A DNA stretch of 29,343 bases, taken from the NCBI GenBank assembly GCA_964509475.1, contig CAZDXJ010000032.1, positions 1 through 29,343 of the forward strand, written 5' to 3'. The notes under the pieces were generated by a model. The model was not told the DNA's origin and did no database searches. It saw only the letters and a list, made by a program, of their open reading frames with translations. The translations under genes were made by a program, and so were the position numbers. This DNA comes from CAZDXJ01 sp964509475 (GTDB lineage: Bacteria > Pseudomonadota > Gammaproteobacteria > Methylococcales > Methylomonadaceae). Shown here piece after piece: positions 8,285 to 16,594 of this stretch. Position 1 is the stretch's first letter. Every line of letters starts with the position of its first letter.

Positions 8285-8336
8285 CCCGGATGGATAGGTT
8301 CGGTTTGCCTGCATCTGAACGATGCAGGCATCCGGG
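8285..8336 (+). other. Nested stem-loop directly after the dnaK stop codon
   Basis: Seen: GCCTGCATC (8307-8315) and GATGCAGGC (8321-8329) form a perfect 9-bp stem with a 5-nt loop. It is nested inside CCCGGAT (8285-8291) and ATCCGGG (8330-8336). No T-run follows, so this is not a classical intrinsic terminator. A role as an mRNA 3'-end stabiliser or a processing site separating dnaK and dnaJ levels is inferred. Confidence 0.75.
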
Positions 8337-8378
8337 GGCGTATCGCCGGTTCCGCAACATAACTTATCTTATTGGGAT

Positions 8379-8402
8379 AACCGTCACATTCTGTTGACGG
8401 TT
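8379..8402 (+). promoter_or_regulatory. Stem-loop in the dnaJ translation-start region
   Basis: Seen: AACCGTCA (8379-8386) and TGACGGTT (8395-8402) form a perfect 8-bp stem with an 8-nt loop, ending 9 nt before the dnaJ ATG. The 3' arm occupies the place where a Shine-Dalgarno would be, and no clear Shine-Dalgarno is present. It may control dnaJ translation; a thermosensor role is speculative. Confidence 0.6.
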
Positions 8403-8411
8403 CTTTACGTT

Positions 8412-9554
8412 ATGGCAAAAGAAGATTTTTACAAAATTCTCGGTGTTGACCGAAACGCCAGCGATGCTGAAATCAAAAAAAGTTATCGGCGCCTGGCAAT
8501 GAAATTTCATCCGGATAGAAACAAGGACAACCCGGAACAGGCTGAGATAAAATTTAAACAGGCCAAGGAGGCTTATGAAATCTTGTCGGATCCAAAAAAA
8601 CGCGCGGCTTATGACCAATTTGGTCATGCGGGTGTCGATTCATCAATGGGTGGTGGTGCAGGCGGTTTTGGCGGTTTTGGTGGCGCGGAAGGTTTCAGCG
8701 ATATTTTTGGTGATGTGTTCGGTGATATTTTTGGCGGCGGTCGGCGTAGAGGTTCTGCCCGGCAAGGTGCTGATTTGCGTTATAATCTGGAACTATCTTT
8801 GGAAGAGGCGGTCGCCGGAACCGAGGTAAAAATAAGAGTACCGGTATTGGTTAGCTGTAGTGAATGCAGTGGTAGCGGTGCCCAAAGAGGTTCCAGCGCG
8901 GTGACTTGTTCAACTTGTCAGGGCCATGGCCAAGTCAGAATGCAGCAAGGTTTTTTCTCGGTACAACAAACCTGTCCGGCTTGTCATGGCGCAGGTAAAC
9001 AAATCAAGGATCCGTGCCGGAAATGTCGTGGCCAGGGTCGCGTTCAGGAAACCAAAACCTTGTCCGTCAAAGTTCCGGCGGGGGTCGACACCGGTGACAG
9101 AATTCGGTTGTCCGGTGAAGGGGAGGCTGGCGAGCGTGGTGGGCCGCCCGGGGATTTGTATGTTGAAATGCATGTCAAGGAACATCCTATTTTTACCCGT
9201 GACGGGGAGGATTTGCATTGTGAGGTGCCGATCAGTTTTGCCACAGCGTGTTTGGGAGGGGAGCTTGAAGTTCCTACGCTCAATGGCAAGGTCAAGTTAA
9301 AAATACCCCCGGAAACGCAAACGGGCAAATTGTTCCGCTTGCGGGGCAAGGGTGTGAAACCTGTGCGCGGTGGCGTTGCCGGTGATCTCATTTGCCGGGT
9401 TCGCATTGAAACACCGGTAAATTTGACGCGTGATCAAAAGCAATGGATAGAAAAGCTGGACGAGTCATTAAGTGGTGGTGGTAAACATCACAGTCCCCAG
9501 GAGCATTCCTTTATGGACGGCGTAAAAAATTTTTTTGATAAACTGACAGGGTAA
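8412..9554 (+). CDS. dnaJ: Chaperone protein DnaJ (Hsp40)
   Basis: Type I J-protein that delivers substrates to DnaK and triggers ATP hydrolysis. The 380-aa product has a J domain at 1-70 with HPD (in HPDRNKDN), a Gly/Phe-rich linker (GGAGGFGGFGG), four CxxCxGxG zinc repeats (CSECSGSG, CSTCQGHG, CPACHGAG, CRKCRGQG), then two beta-barrel client domains and a C-terminal dimerisation region. The frame is open from 8322, but only the ATG at 8412 gives the canonical MAKEDFYKILGV start. It lies 127 nt after dnaK behind two stem-loops, and dapB begins 4 nt after its stop. Confidence 0.97.
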   Translation: MAKEDFYKILGVDRNASDAEIKKSYRRLAMKFHPDRNKDNPEQAEIKFKQAKEAYEILSDPKKRAAYDQFGHAGVDSSMGGGAGGFGGFGGAEGFSDIFGDVFGDIFGGGRRRGSARQGADLRYNLELSLEEAVAGTEVKIRVPVLVSCSECSGSGAQRGSSAVTCSTCQGHGQVRMQQGFFSVQQTCPACHGAGKQIKDPCRKCRGQGRVQETKTLSVKVPAGVDTGDRIRLSGEGEAGERGGPPGDLYVEMHVKEHPIFTRDGEDLHCEVPISFATACLGGELEVPTLNGKVKLKIPPETQTGKLFRLRGKGVKPVRGGVAGDLICRVRIETPVNLTRDQKQWIEKLDESLSGGGKHHSPQEHSFMDGVKNFFDKLTG

Positions 9555-9558
9555 CTTT

Positions 9559-10362
9559 ATGATTCGTGTTGCGATTATAGGTGTAACAGGGCGGATGGGA
9601 AGAGCCTTGATTGAGGCAGTAATCTTGAATCAAGAGACAGAATTGACACTGCCGGTTGCGCGTTATGGCCACTCGATGGTAGGTGAAGACGTAGGCCGTT
9701 TAATTGGTTTGCAGCCATTCGGTGTTTCAATAGAGCACGATATATTTTCTTTTGTTGATCGATTTGATACCGTCATTGATTTTTCAGAGCCGGTTTCTTC
9801 AATGCAAGTGCTTAAAATTTGTCGTGAAACACGGAAGTCTCTCGTTATTGGGACGACCGGTTTCAGTCATCAACAAAAACAGGCGATTGAAAAGGCAGCG
9901 AAGGATATTCCGGTTGTGTATTCGCCAAATATGAGTGTTGGGGTTAATTTGTCATTGAAATTACTGGAAATGACGGCGAAAGTAATGGGGGATTACACCG
10001 ATATTGAAGTGATCGAGGCGCATCATCGGCATAAAGTGGATGCACCTTCGGGTACCGCATTGCGTATGGGAGAGGTTATTGCCAAGACATTGGGCCGGGA
10101 TTTGCAGGATTGCGCAGTTTATGGCCGTGAGGGACATACCGGCGAGCGGGACAGGAAAACCATCGGGTTTTCGACGATACGTGCCGGTGATATCGTTGGG
10201 GAGCATACGGTTATGTTTGCCGGTGAAGGCGAGCGTGTCGAAGTGACTCATAAAGCGAGCAGTCGTATGACGTTTGCCAATGGAGCGGTCAGGGCAGCGC
10301 TTTGGCTGGAAGGCAAAACCAATGGGTTGTATGACATGCAGGACGTGCTGGGTTTGAAATAA
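9559..10362 (+). CDS. dapB: 4-hydroxy-tetrahydrodipicolinate reductase
   Basis: NAD(P)H-dependent step of the diaminopimelate/lysine pathway, cytosolic. The 267-aa product has the Rossmann GVTGRMGR motif near the N-terminus, GTTGF and the SPNMSVGVN region, the catalytic EAHHRHKVDAPSGTA (His pair and Lys), and the C-terminal SRMTFANGAVRAALWL. The ATG is 4 nt after the dnaJ stop, so it is almost certainly in the same transcript. dnaJ-dapB adjacency is known in other gammaproteobacteria. The upstream GG-rich stretch (CAGGG) is a modest Shine-Dalgarno and translation may be coupled. Confidence 0.96.
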   Translation: MIRVAIIGVTGRMGRALIEAVILNQETELTLPVARYGHSMVGEDVGRLIGLQPFGVSIEHDIFSFVDRFDTVIDFSEPVSSMQVLKICRETRKSLVIGTTGFSHQQKQAIEKAAKDIPVVYSPNMSVGVNLSLKLLEMTAKVMGDYTDIEVIEAHHRHKVDAPSGTALRMGEVIAKTLGRDLQDCAVYGREGHTGERDRKTIGFSTIRAGDIVGEHTVMFAGEGERVEVTHKASSRMTFANGAVRAALWLEGKTNGLYDMQDVLGLK

Positions 10363-10369
10363 CCCCCGG

Positions 10370-10948
10370 ATGATGCTTGTCGCTGGCATTGATGAAGTTG
10401 GCCGGGGTTGTCTCGCCGGCGCGGTGATCAGTGCAGCGGTTATTTTAGATCCGGAGAAGCCGATAGCCGGTTTGACGGATTCAAAAAAGTTGTCGGCAAA
10501 GCAACGGCAAAGGCTCGCCTGCTCTATTCAAGAGCAAGCCTTGGCTTGGGCTGTTGGCCGGGCCGAACCCAATGAGATTGATCAACTCAATATTTTGCAG
10601 GCCTCATTATTGGCGATGAGCCGGGCTTTCACCATGTTACCCCGGAAGCCGGATTTTGTGAGAGTGGATGGTCATGTGTATCCGCCCATCGATTGTCCCG
10701 GGGATACCGTGATAGGAGGCGATGCACAGATCGCTGAAATTTCTGCCGCGTCGATATTGGCCAAGGTCGTTCGCGATAATGAGATGCAAACCCTGGATAG
10801 CCTGTATCCCGGTTATGAATTTGTTAAACATAAAGCTTATCCAACCAAACTGCATTTGCAACGCCTGCAACAGATCGGTGTGTCGGAAGTACACAGAAAG
10901 TCTTATAAACCGATACAAAAAATCCTTGTTGAATACCAAAAAAACTGA
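10370..10948 (+). CDS. rnhB: Ribonuclease HII
   Basis: Removes RNA from RNA-DNA hybrids and misincorporated ribonucleotides. The 192-aa product carries GIDEVGRG at residues 6-13 (catalytic Asp-Glu), LTDSKKLS, VDGHVYP with the next catalytic Asp, and AEISAASILAKVVRD. Two adjacent ATG codons (10370 and 10373) are possible starts; the difference is one residue. It begins 7 nt after dapB and ends 6 nt before dnaE. The rnhB-dnaE pair is conserved in gammaproteobacteria, usually behind lpxB; here it follows dapB instead. Confidence 0.95.
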   Translation: MMLVAGIDEVGRGCLAGAVISAAVILDPEKPIAGLTDSKKLSAKQRQRLACSIQEQALAWAVGRAEPNEIDQLNILQASLLAMSRAFTMLPRKPDFVRVDGHVYPPIDCPGDTVIGGDAQIAEISAASILAKVVRDNEMQTLDSLYPGYEFVKHKAYPTKLHLQRLQQIGVSEVHRKSYKPIQKILVEYQKN

Positions 10949-10954
10949 CTAAAA

Positions 10955-13900
10955 ATGTCCCCCGGTTTTGTTCATTTGCGTCTGCACACCGAGTTTTCGT
11001 TGGTTGACGGTGTGGTGCGCATCAAACCTTTAGTCAAGCGGTTGGCTGAACTGGATATGCCAGCGGTTGCCGTTACCGACCAGGGTAATTTGTTTGCCCT
11101 GGTAAAATTTTATCGCGCGGCGTTAACGGCTGGCATCAAACCGGTTGTGGGCGCCGATGTGTTTGTGTTCAACGATGAAGAACCGGTTCGTCCTCATCGT
11201 TTGACCTTACTGGTTCGGGATTATCAGGGTTATATCGCATTGACCGAGTTGCTTTCGCAAGCGTATATGAACGGTCAACATCAAGGTGTGCCCATGTTGC
11301 AGAAACAATGGCTGCAGCAGAACCATCAGGGCCTGATTGCCTTGTCCGGGGCGATGGAAGGTGACATCGGGCGGGCGCTGATTGCCGGTAAACCGGATTT
11401 GGCGAAGACGCTTGCTGCAGAATGGCAGGGCCTGTTTGGCGATTGTTTTTATCTTGAATTGCAGCGTTTGGGTAAGGCGGAAGAAGAGATATATATCCAT
11501 CAAGCGGTCGATTTGGCTTTGGCCATGGATTTGCCGGTTGTGGCGACCAATGATGTACGGTTTATTGAACGCGACCAATTCAATGCGCATGAAGTCCGGG
11601 TCTGTATTCATCAGGGACGGGTGCTTGATGATAACCGGCGGCCTAAAGATTATACCGAAAACCAGTATTTGCGCAGTGTTTCACAAATGCGGGAATTGTT
11701 TGCTGATATTCCCGAGGCTTTGCAAAACAGTGTTGAAATCGCCAAACGTTGTAATCTGGAGCTGACTTTTGGCAACAATTATCTGCCCGATTTCCCGGTA
11801 CCCGAGGGCCTCACCCTGGATGCGTATTTTTGCGAACTGGCACGCTCCGGTTTGCAGGAGCGTTTACAGTTGCATCCGGCTACCGGCGATGGCGACGAGA
11901 CGGCCAATATTCAAGCCTACCAGGACAGGCTGGAAATGGAACTCAAGGTTATTATCCAGATGGGGTTTCCCGGTTACTTTCTGATTGTCGCGGATTTTAT
12001 CCAATGGGCGAAACAGCAAGCCATCCCTGTCGGTCCGGGGCGGGGTTCGGGGGCGGGTTCCCTAGTGGCTTATGCGTTGAAAATCACCGATCTGGATCCT
12101 ATTGAATTTGACTTGCTGTTTGAGCGTTTCCTCAACCCCGAACGGGTGTCCATGCCGGATTTCGATATTGATTTCTGCATGGAACGGCGTGATGAAGTGA
12201 TTGAGTATGTCGCCCGGCATTATGGCCGGGATCGGGTTTCTCAAATTATTACCTATGGCTCGATGGCGGCAAAAGCGGTGGTGCGTGATGTGGGTCGGGT
12301 ATTGGGTTATGCCTATGGATTTGTCGACAAACTGGCAAAACTGATCCCCTTCGAGATCGGCATGACATTATCCAGGGCGTTGCAGGAAAGCCCTGATCTG
12401 AAAAAACTTTATGATAGCGAGGAAGAAGTCAAGGAATTGATCGATATGGCTTTGTCATTGGAAGGGATTTCCAGAAACGCGGGCAAACATGCCGGTGGCG
12501 TCGTGATAGCGCCGAGTAAACTGACCAATTTCACGCCATTGTATTGTGAGCCAGGTGGTGGCAATCTGGTGACTCAATTCGACAAGGATGATGTCGAGGC
12601 GGTTGGCTTGGTGAAATTTGATTTTCTGGGTTTGCGTACACTGACCATCATCGATTGGGCACTGCGCACGATTAATCATAAAAAACTTGCGGCCGGCGAA
12701 GAACCCATCGATATCAGCCGTATTCCCCGTGATGATCCGGCACCGTACCGGCTTTTGCAAAACAGTGAGACGACGGCGGTATTTCAATTGGAATCGCGGG
12801 GTATGAAGGAACTGATACGCAAGCTGCAACCCGATTGTTTTGACGATATTATCGCGCTGGTGGCCTTGTTTCGCCCGGGGCCTTTGGAATCGGGCATGGT
12901 GGATGATTATATCAAGGTGAAACATGGCGCCAAGGCGGAATATGCGCATCCATTGCTGGAACCGATATTGAAATCGACCAACGGGGTTATTCTGTATCAG
13001 GAACAAGTCATGCAGATTGCCCGAGAGTTGGCCGGATACACGCTGGGGGCAGCGGATTTGCTGCGCCGGGCGATGGGCAAGAAAAAACCGGAAGAAATGG
13101 CCAAACAGCGGGCTATTTTTACCAAAGGTGCGATTGCCAACAATATCGATGAGAGTGTGGCAACGTATATCTTCGATTTAATGGAGAAATTTGCCGGATA
13201 CGGGTTCAACAAATCGCATTCAGCGGCTTATGCGTGGGTTGCCTATCAGACCGCCTGGTTGAAGGCGCATTATCCAGCCGCATTCATGGCCGCTGTTTTG
13301 TCGTCGGATATGGATAATACCGATAAAGTTGTTGTACTTATCGAAGAGTGCCGAATGATGAAATTAACGGTCAATCCGCCGGATGTCAACGTTTCCAGCT
13401 TTCGTTTTAGCGTGAATGCACAAGAGGAGATTGTTTATGGACTTGGTGCAATCAAAGGCGTTGGGCAGGCGGCCATTGAAGATTTGATCGCGGAACGGGA
13501 CAAACAGGGTGAATTTCGTGATTTATATGATTTATGCAAGCGTGTCGATTTGCGGAAGATGAACCGCCGGGTTTTGGAGGCTCTGGTTCGTGCCGGTGCT
13601 TTTGATGTTTTTGCTACCAACCGGGCGGCACATTTGCTGGAATTGCCAACGGCATTAAAGATTGCCGAACAGCATGGCCGAATGACACAGAGCGGACAGA
13701 ATGATTTGTTTGGCCTGGATGTGCATCACGAGGATGCCGGTGAGGGCAATAGGGGGTATGCCGAACAAGTTGAACCCTGGCCGGAAAACGAACGTTTGAC
13801 AGCGGAAAAGTCCGCCTTGGGCCTGTATCTGACCGGTCATCCAATTATCCAATATGAGGCGGAGTTGGAAAATATCACGCATGGAAAAATTGCCAAGCTG

Positions 13901-14443
13901 CAGAAAGACATTGAACGAGGCAATGCCAGAGCCGATGTCCGTGTCGCCGGCTTGGTTGTCGATGTACGTACCCGGCAGAGTAAAAACGGCAAAACCATGG
14001 GATTTGTGATATTGGACGATAGAAGTGGCCGCTTGGAGGTTGCCGCATTTAGTGAAACATTTGTCAAATACCGCGATTTATTGTCGAAAGACACCTTGTT
14101 GGTCGCTGAGGGTGGTATCGGTATCGATGACTTTTCGGGGTTGTGCCGTTTGACTGCGGAAAAATTGTACAGCATTGAACAGGCCAGGAATGAATTTGCC
14201 CGCTGTTTGATGATGGATTGGGATGCGGCCCAGGAGGGCAATCGATTGTTTATCAAGCAATTACAGGAGATTTTATTGCCGTTTACCGGAGGCTCTTGCC
14301 CTTTGTTGATCCGGTATCGGTCGCGTTATGCCCGGGTGAATGTACAATTAGGTGATCGATGGCGAATTCATCCTTCCGATGAGTCGCTTCTACGGTTGCG
14401 GCATTTGTTAGGGCAAGACAATGTGCAGGTTCGTTATTCATGA
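10955..14443 (+). CDS. dnaE: DNA polymerase III alpha subunit
   Basis: Catalytic subunit of the replicative polymerase. The 1162-aa product is the usual gammaproteobacterial DnaE size. Domains in order: PHP (about 1-280, HLRLHTEFSLVDG), polymerase palm with the catalytic acids Asp402 and Asp404 in MPDFDIDF and Asp556 in KFDFLGL, fingers and helix-hairpin-helix region (YGLGAIKGVG), an internal clamp-binding motif QNDLF starting at Gln915, an OB fold (VRVAGLVVDVRTRQSKNGK) and a C-terminal tau-binding region. It is the last gene of the run that begins at grpE, with gaps of 4, 7 and 6 nt after dnaJ. Its stop overlaps the convergent MOSC gene by 10 bp, leaving no room for a terminator between them. 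Confidence 0.98.
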   Translation: MSPGFVHLRLHTEFSLVDGVVRIKPLVKRLAELDMPAVAVTDQGNLFALVKFYRAALTAGIKPVVGADVFVFNDEEPVRPHRLTLLVRDYQGYIALTELLSQAYMNGQHQGVPMLQKQWLQQNHQGLIALSGAMEGDIGRALIAGKPDLAKTLAAEWQGLFGDCFYLELQRLGKAEEEIYIHQAVDLALAMDLPVVATNDVRFIERDQFNAHEVRVCIHQGRVLDDNRRPKDYTENQYLRSVSQMRELFADIPEALQNSVEIAKRCNLELTFGNNYLPDFPVPEGLTLDAYFCELARSGLQERLQLHPATGDGDETANIQAYQDRLEMELKVIIQMGFPGYFLIVADFIQWAKQQAIPVGPGRGSGAGSLVAYALKITDLDPIEFDLLFERFLNPERVSMPDFDIDFCMERRDEVIEYVARHYGRDRVSQIITYGSMAAKAVVRDVGRVLGYAYGFVDKLAKLIPFEIGMTLSRALQESPDLKKLYDSEEEVKELIDMALSLEGISRNAGKHAGGVVIAPSKLTNFTPLYCEPGGGNLVTQFDKDDVEAVGLVKFDFLGLRTLTIIDWALRTINHKKLAAGEEPIDISRIPRDDPAPYRLLQNSETTAVFQLESRGMKELIRKLQPDCFDDIIALVALFRPGPLESGMVDDYIKVKHGAKAEYAHPLLEPILKSTNGVILYQEQVMQIARELAGYTLGAADLLRRAMGKKKPEEMAKQRAIFTKGAIANNIDESVATYIFDLMEKFAGYGFNKSHSAAYAWVAYQTAWLKAHYPAAFMAAVLSSDMDNTDKVVVLIEECRMMKLTVNPPDVNVSSFRFSVNAQEEIVYGLGAIKGVGQAAIEDLIAERDKQGEFRDLYDLCKRVDLRKMNRRVLEALVRAGAFDVFATNRAAHLLELPTALKIAEQHGRMTQSGQNDLFGLDVHHEDAGEGNRGYAEQVEPWPENERLTAEKSALGLYLTGHPIIQYEAELENITHGKIAKLQKDIERGNARADVRVAGLVVDVRTRQSKNGKTMGFVILDDRSGRLEVAAFSETFVKYRDLLSKDTLLVAEGGIGIDDFSGLCRLTAEKLYSIEQARNEFARCLMMDWDAAQEGNRLFIKQLQEILLPFTGGSCPLLIRYRSRYARVNVQLGDRWRIHPSDESLLRLRHLLGQDNVQVRYS

Positions 14444-15270
14444 CAACCGGCAAGAGGAGGTTGAGGCGCGCCGGTCTGGACGATGTTTACAGGAGCTCCT
14501 GTGTGGAGGGTGCCGGTGTGGTCATGAATTGCGTTTTGTCCGAAATAGACCTGATTTTTCCATTTTCTGAATTGGTTTAAGGTTTTCAAAGGTTCTTTAT
14601 GAATTTGTGCGGTTTCGGTATCGACTGCCGGGATAATACAACGGGAACAGGGTTTGGGAAGGCGGAAGCCAATTGAGCCAATTTGAATAGCACGCCAATA
14701 ATCTTCAGCAAAACCGGTGCATCCGGCAATGACCAGGTTGGGACGAAAACGTAGCATGGGGATATTCCGGGTCATTTTCTGATTGAGTACAGCAAGAGAG
14801 CTTTCCGAAATAATTAAAAAGGGAAAGCCGTCACTCAATGAGGTTTGATCGTTTTGGCGGGCGTATTTGGTATCAACAGGGCGTTTTTCATCTGATTGAC
14901 AGACCAGTTTGCAATCGTGTTTTAGAAACTCGCTCAACCATTGATCCGCTTCTTTGGAAATATGTTGTACGCTGCATTGGTCCTGCCATAAACGGCTCTG
15001 TATCCGTGTTCCTTCTGAGGCTTGCAAGGGGATAAACAAATCGTGTTGTCCGGGGGCGCTTAATACCAGTGCGGTTTCCGTTAACGCCGTTTTGATGAGG
15101 AGCATACGCGGCAGCGAGCGTGCCGACAAAAAACGGTTGTTTTGATCGATTAACATCCAGTGACGGTCATAACGTAATCCTCTGTTATCGACTTCCCAGA
15201 CGTTGACGCTGATGCCGGCCAGGGATTTGACCGGATAGATATGTATTTCGCTGAGTGTGAAGCGGGTCAT
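14434..15270 (-). CDS. MOSC domain-containing protein (YcbX-like, without ferredoxin domain)
   Basis: A 278-aa protein with an N-terminal MOSC beta-barrel (about 1-120, starting LSEIHIYPVKSLAGI) and a MOSC domain (about 125-265). KPCSRCIIP places Cys208 and Cys211 at the conserved site expected to bind molybdenum cofactor. E. coli YcbX (369 aa) carries an extra C-terminal 2Fe-2S domain; this protein ends before that, so an electron donor would have to be separate. Family roles include reduction of N-hydroxylated compounds and sulfur handling for Moco enzymes; the substrate here cannot be told. It is transcribed convergently to dnaE (10-bp overlap) and divergently from the PQQ-type ABC genes. 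Confidence 0.9.
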   Translation of the reverse strand: MTRFTLSEIHIYPVKSLAGISVNVWEVDNRGLRYDRHWMLIDQNNRFLSARSLPRMLLIKTALTETALVLSAPGQHDLFIPLQASEGTRIQSRLWQDQCSVQHISKEADQWLSEFLKHDCKLVCQSDEKRPVDTKYARQNDQTSLSDGFPFLIISESSLAVLNQKMTRNIPMLRFRPNLVIAGCTGFAEDYWRAIQIGSIGFRLPKPCSRCIIPAVDTETAQIHKEPLKTLNQFRKWKNQVYFGQNAIHDHTGTLHTGAPVNIVQTGAPQPPLAGCHE

Positions 15271-15415
15271 TTGTAAAAATTGGAAAACTTTATTAAACCG
15301 TATTGAAAATTGCCATTATTCGGCTTTATTTTGTTATTGTATTGTTTTACAGTTGGGTTGCCAAATACTTGACGGGTAACTTTTATCGACAGGATAGCCA
15401 AAAAGCATTGAGCGA

Positions 15416-16594
15416 ATGAACAAGAAAGAGTTAATGACGGTTTTTTTGATCGGCCTGTCGGGGCTGTTTTTTGCGGCAGGCGGAGCGTTGGCTGATAAAT
15501 CCCGGAAAATATCGATTGCCTATCTGACCCAGGCCCGGGAAGCGCCGCCAGTTTTGTCCAACCTCGATCCTTTTTTGACCGATAGAGGTATTCAGGGGGC
15601 GCGTCTGGCGATTAAGGAAAATAATATAACCGGGCAGTTCACGGGACAGGAGTTCGTTTTGCAGGCGTTTGTCGTGCCGGTTGCGGGGGATGTTTTAACT
15701 GCGTTCAAAAACATCGAACAGGCTGGTTTTTCTTTTGTAGTGGTTAATTTACCGGCTGATCGGCTGAAACAGCTTGCCGGCTTGAAAACCGAATCCCAGA
15801 GTTTGTTGTTTGATGTCGCAACCCGTGATGACGAGCTAAGGCATACATTTTGTTTGCCGAATGTGCTGCATTTATTACCCAGCCGGGCCATGCGTGCGGA
15901 TGCCTTGGCCCAGTACATGTTGAAAAAGCGGTGGCGGGAATGGTTTTTGGTGGTTGGAAGCAAGCCCGAAGATCGTTTGTTTGCCAAGGCGATCAAACGT
16001 GCGGCCAAGCGTTTTGGCATGAAACTGGTTGCGGAAAAGAGTTGGACACATACTTTTGATGCGCGACGCAGCGCTCAGTCCGATGTGCCGGTATTTACCC
16101 AGGGTGTCGATTATGATGTGTTGGTCGTGGCTGATGAGATGGGGATGTTTGGTGAATATTTGATGTACAGAACCTGGAAACCACGGCCGGTTATCGGTAC
16201 CCAGGGCCTGATTGCGACCGCTTGGCACAGAACCCATGAGCAATGGGGTGCGGTGCAAATCCAGAACCGTTTCAAAGAGCAGGCCGGGCGCTGGATGGAG
16301 GAGGAGGACTATGCGGCTTATCTGGCGATTCGCAGTATTGGCGAAGCGGCAACTAGGACCCAATCGACGGGTATTGAGCCGATTCAGCGCTATTTATTCA
16401 GCGACCGTTTTGCATTACAGGGCTACAAAGGAAAACCGCTTTCGTTCCGGGAATGGAATGGTCAGCTGCGCCAGCCGGTATTGCTGGCGGCACCACGCTC
16501 ATTGGTGGCAACCGCACCGGTAGAGGGTTTTTTGCACCCGGAAACGGAGTTGGATACTTTGGGTTATGATCGTTCGGAAGTGCATTGCCAATGA
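15416..16594 (+). CDS. ABC transporter substrate-binding protein, PQQ-dependent alcohol dehydrogenase-associated type
   Basis: A 392-aa periplasmic binding protein. A signal peptide is visible (KK, hydrophobic 8-22, GGALA before DK at about 26). The fold resembles branched-chain amino-acid/urea binding proteins (KISIAYLTQ, a central LLPSRAMRADALAQYML). The C-terminus GFLHPETELDTLGYDRSEVHC is characteristic, as I recall, of the family modelled as PQQ-dependent alcohol dehydrogenase system binding protein. Its stop overlaps the ATPase start in ATGA, so the three genes form one operon. The ligand is unknown; members are found with PQQ-alcohol oxidation genes in methylotrophs and pseudomonads. 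The dehydrogenase and the beta-propeller protein that often accompany it are absent from this window. Confidence 0.85.
   Translation: MNKKELMTVFLIGLSGLFFAAGGALADKSRKISIAYLTQAREAPPVLSNLDPFLTDRGIQGARLAIKENNITGQFTGQEFVLQAFVVPVAGDVLTAFKNIEQAGFSFVVVNLPADRLKQLAGLKTESQSLLFDVATRDDELRHTFCLPNVLHLLPSRAMRADALAQYMLKKRWREWFLVVGSKPEDRLFAKAIKRAAKRFGMKLVAEKSWTHTFDARRSAQSDVPVFTQGVDYDVLVVADEMGMFGEYLMYRTWKPRPVIGTQGLIATAWHRTHEQWGAVQIQNRFKEQAGRWMEEEDYAAYLAIRSIGEAATRTQSTGIEPIQRYLFSDRFALQGYKGKPLSFREWNGQLRQPVLLAAPRSLVATAPVEGFLHPETELDTLGYDRSEVHCQ

Noticed and set aside
8322..8411. 30-codon extension of dnaJ
   Set aside because: The segment is covered by the two stem-loops and is not homologous; the canonical J domain begins at 8412.
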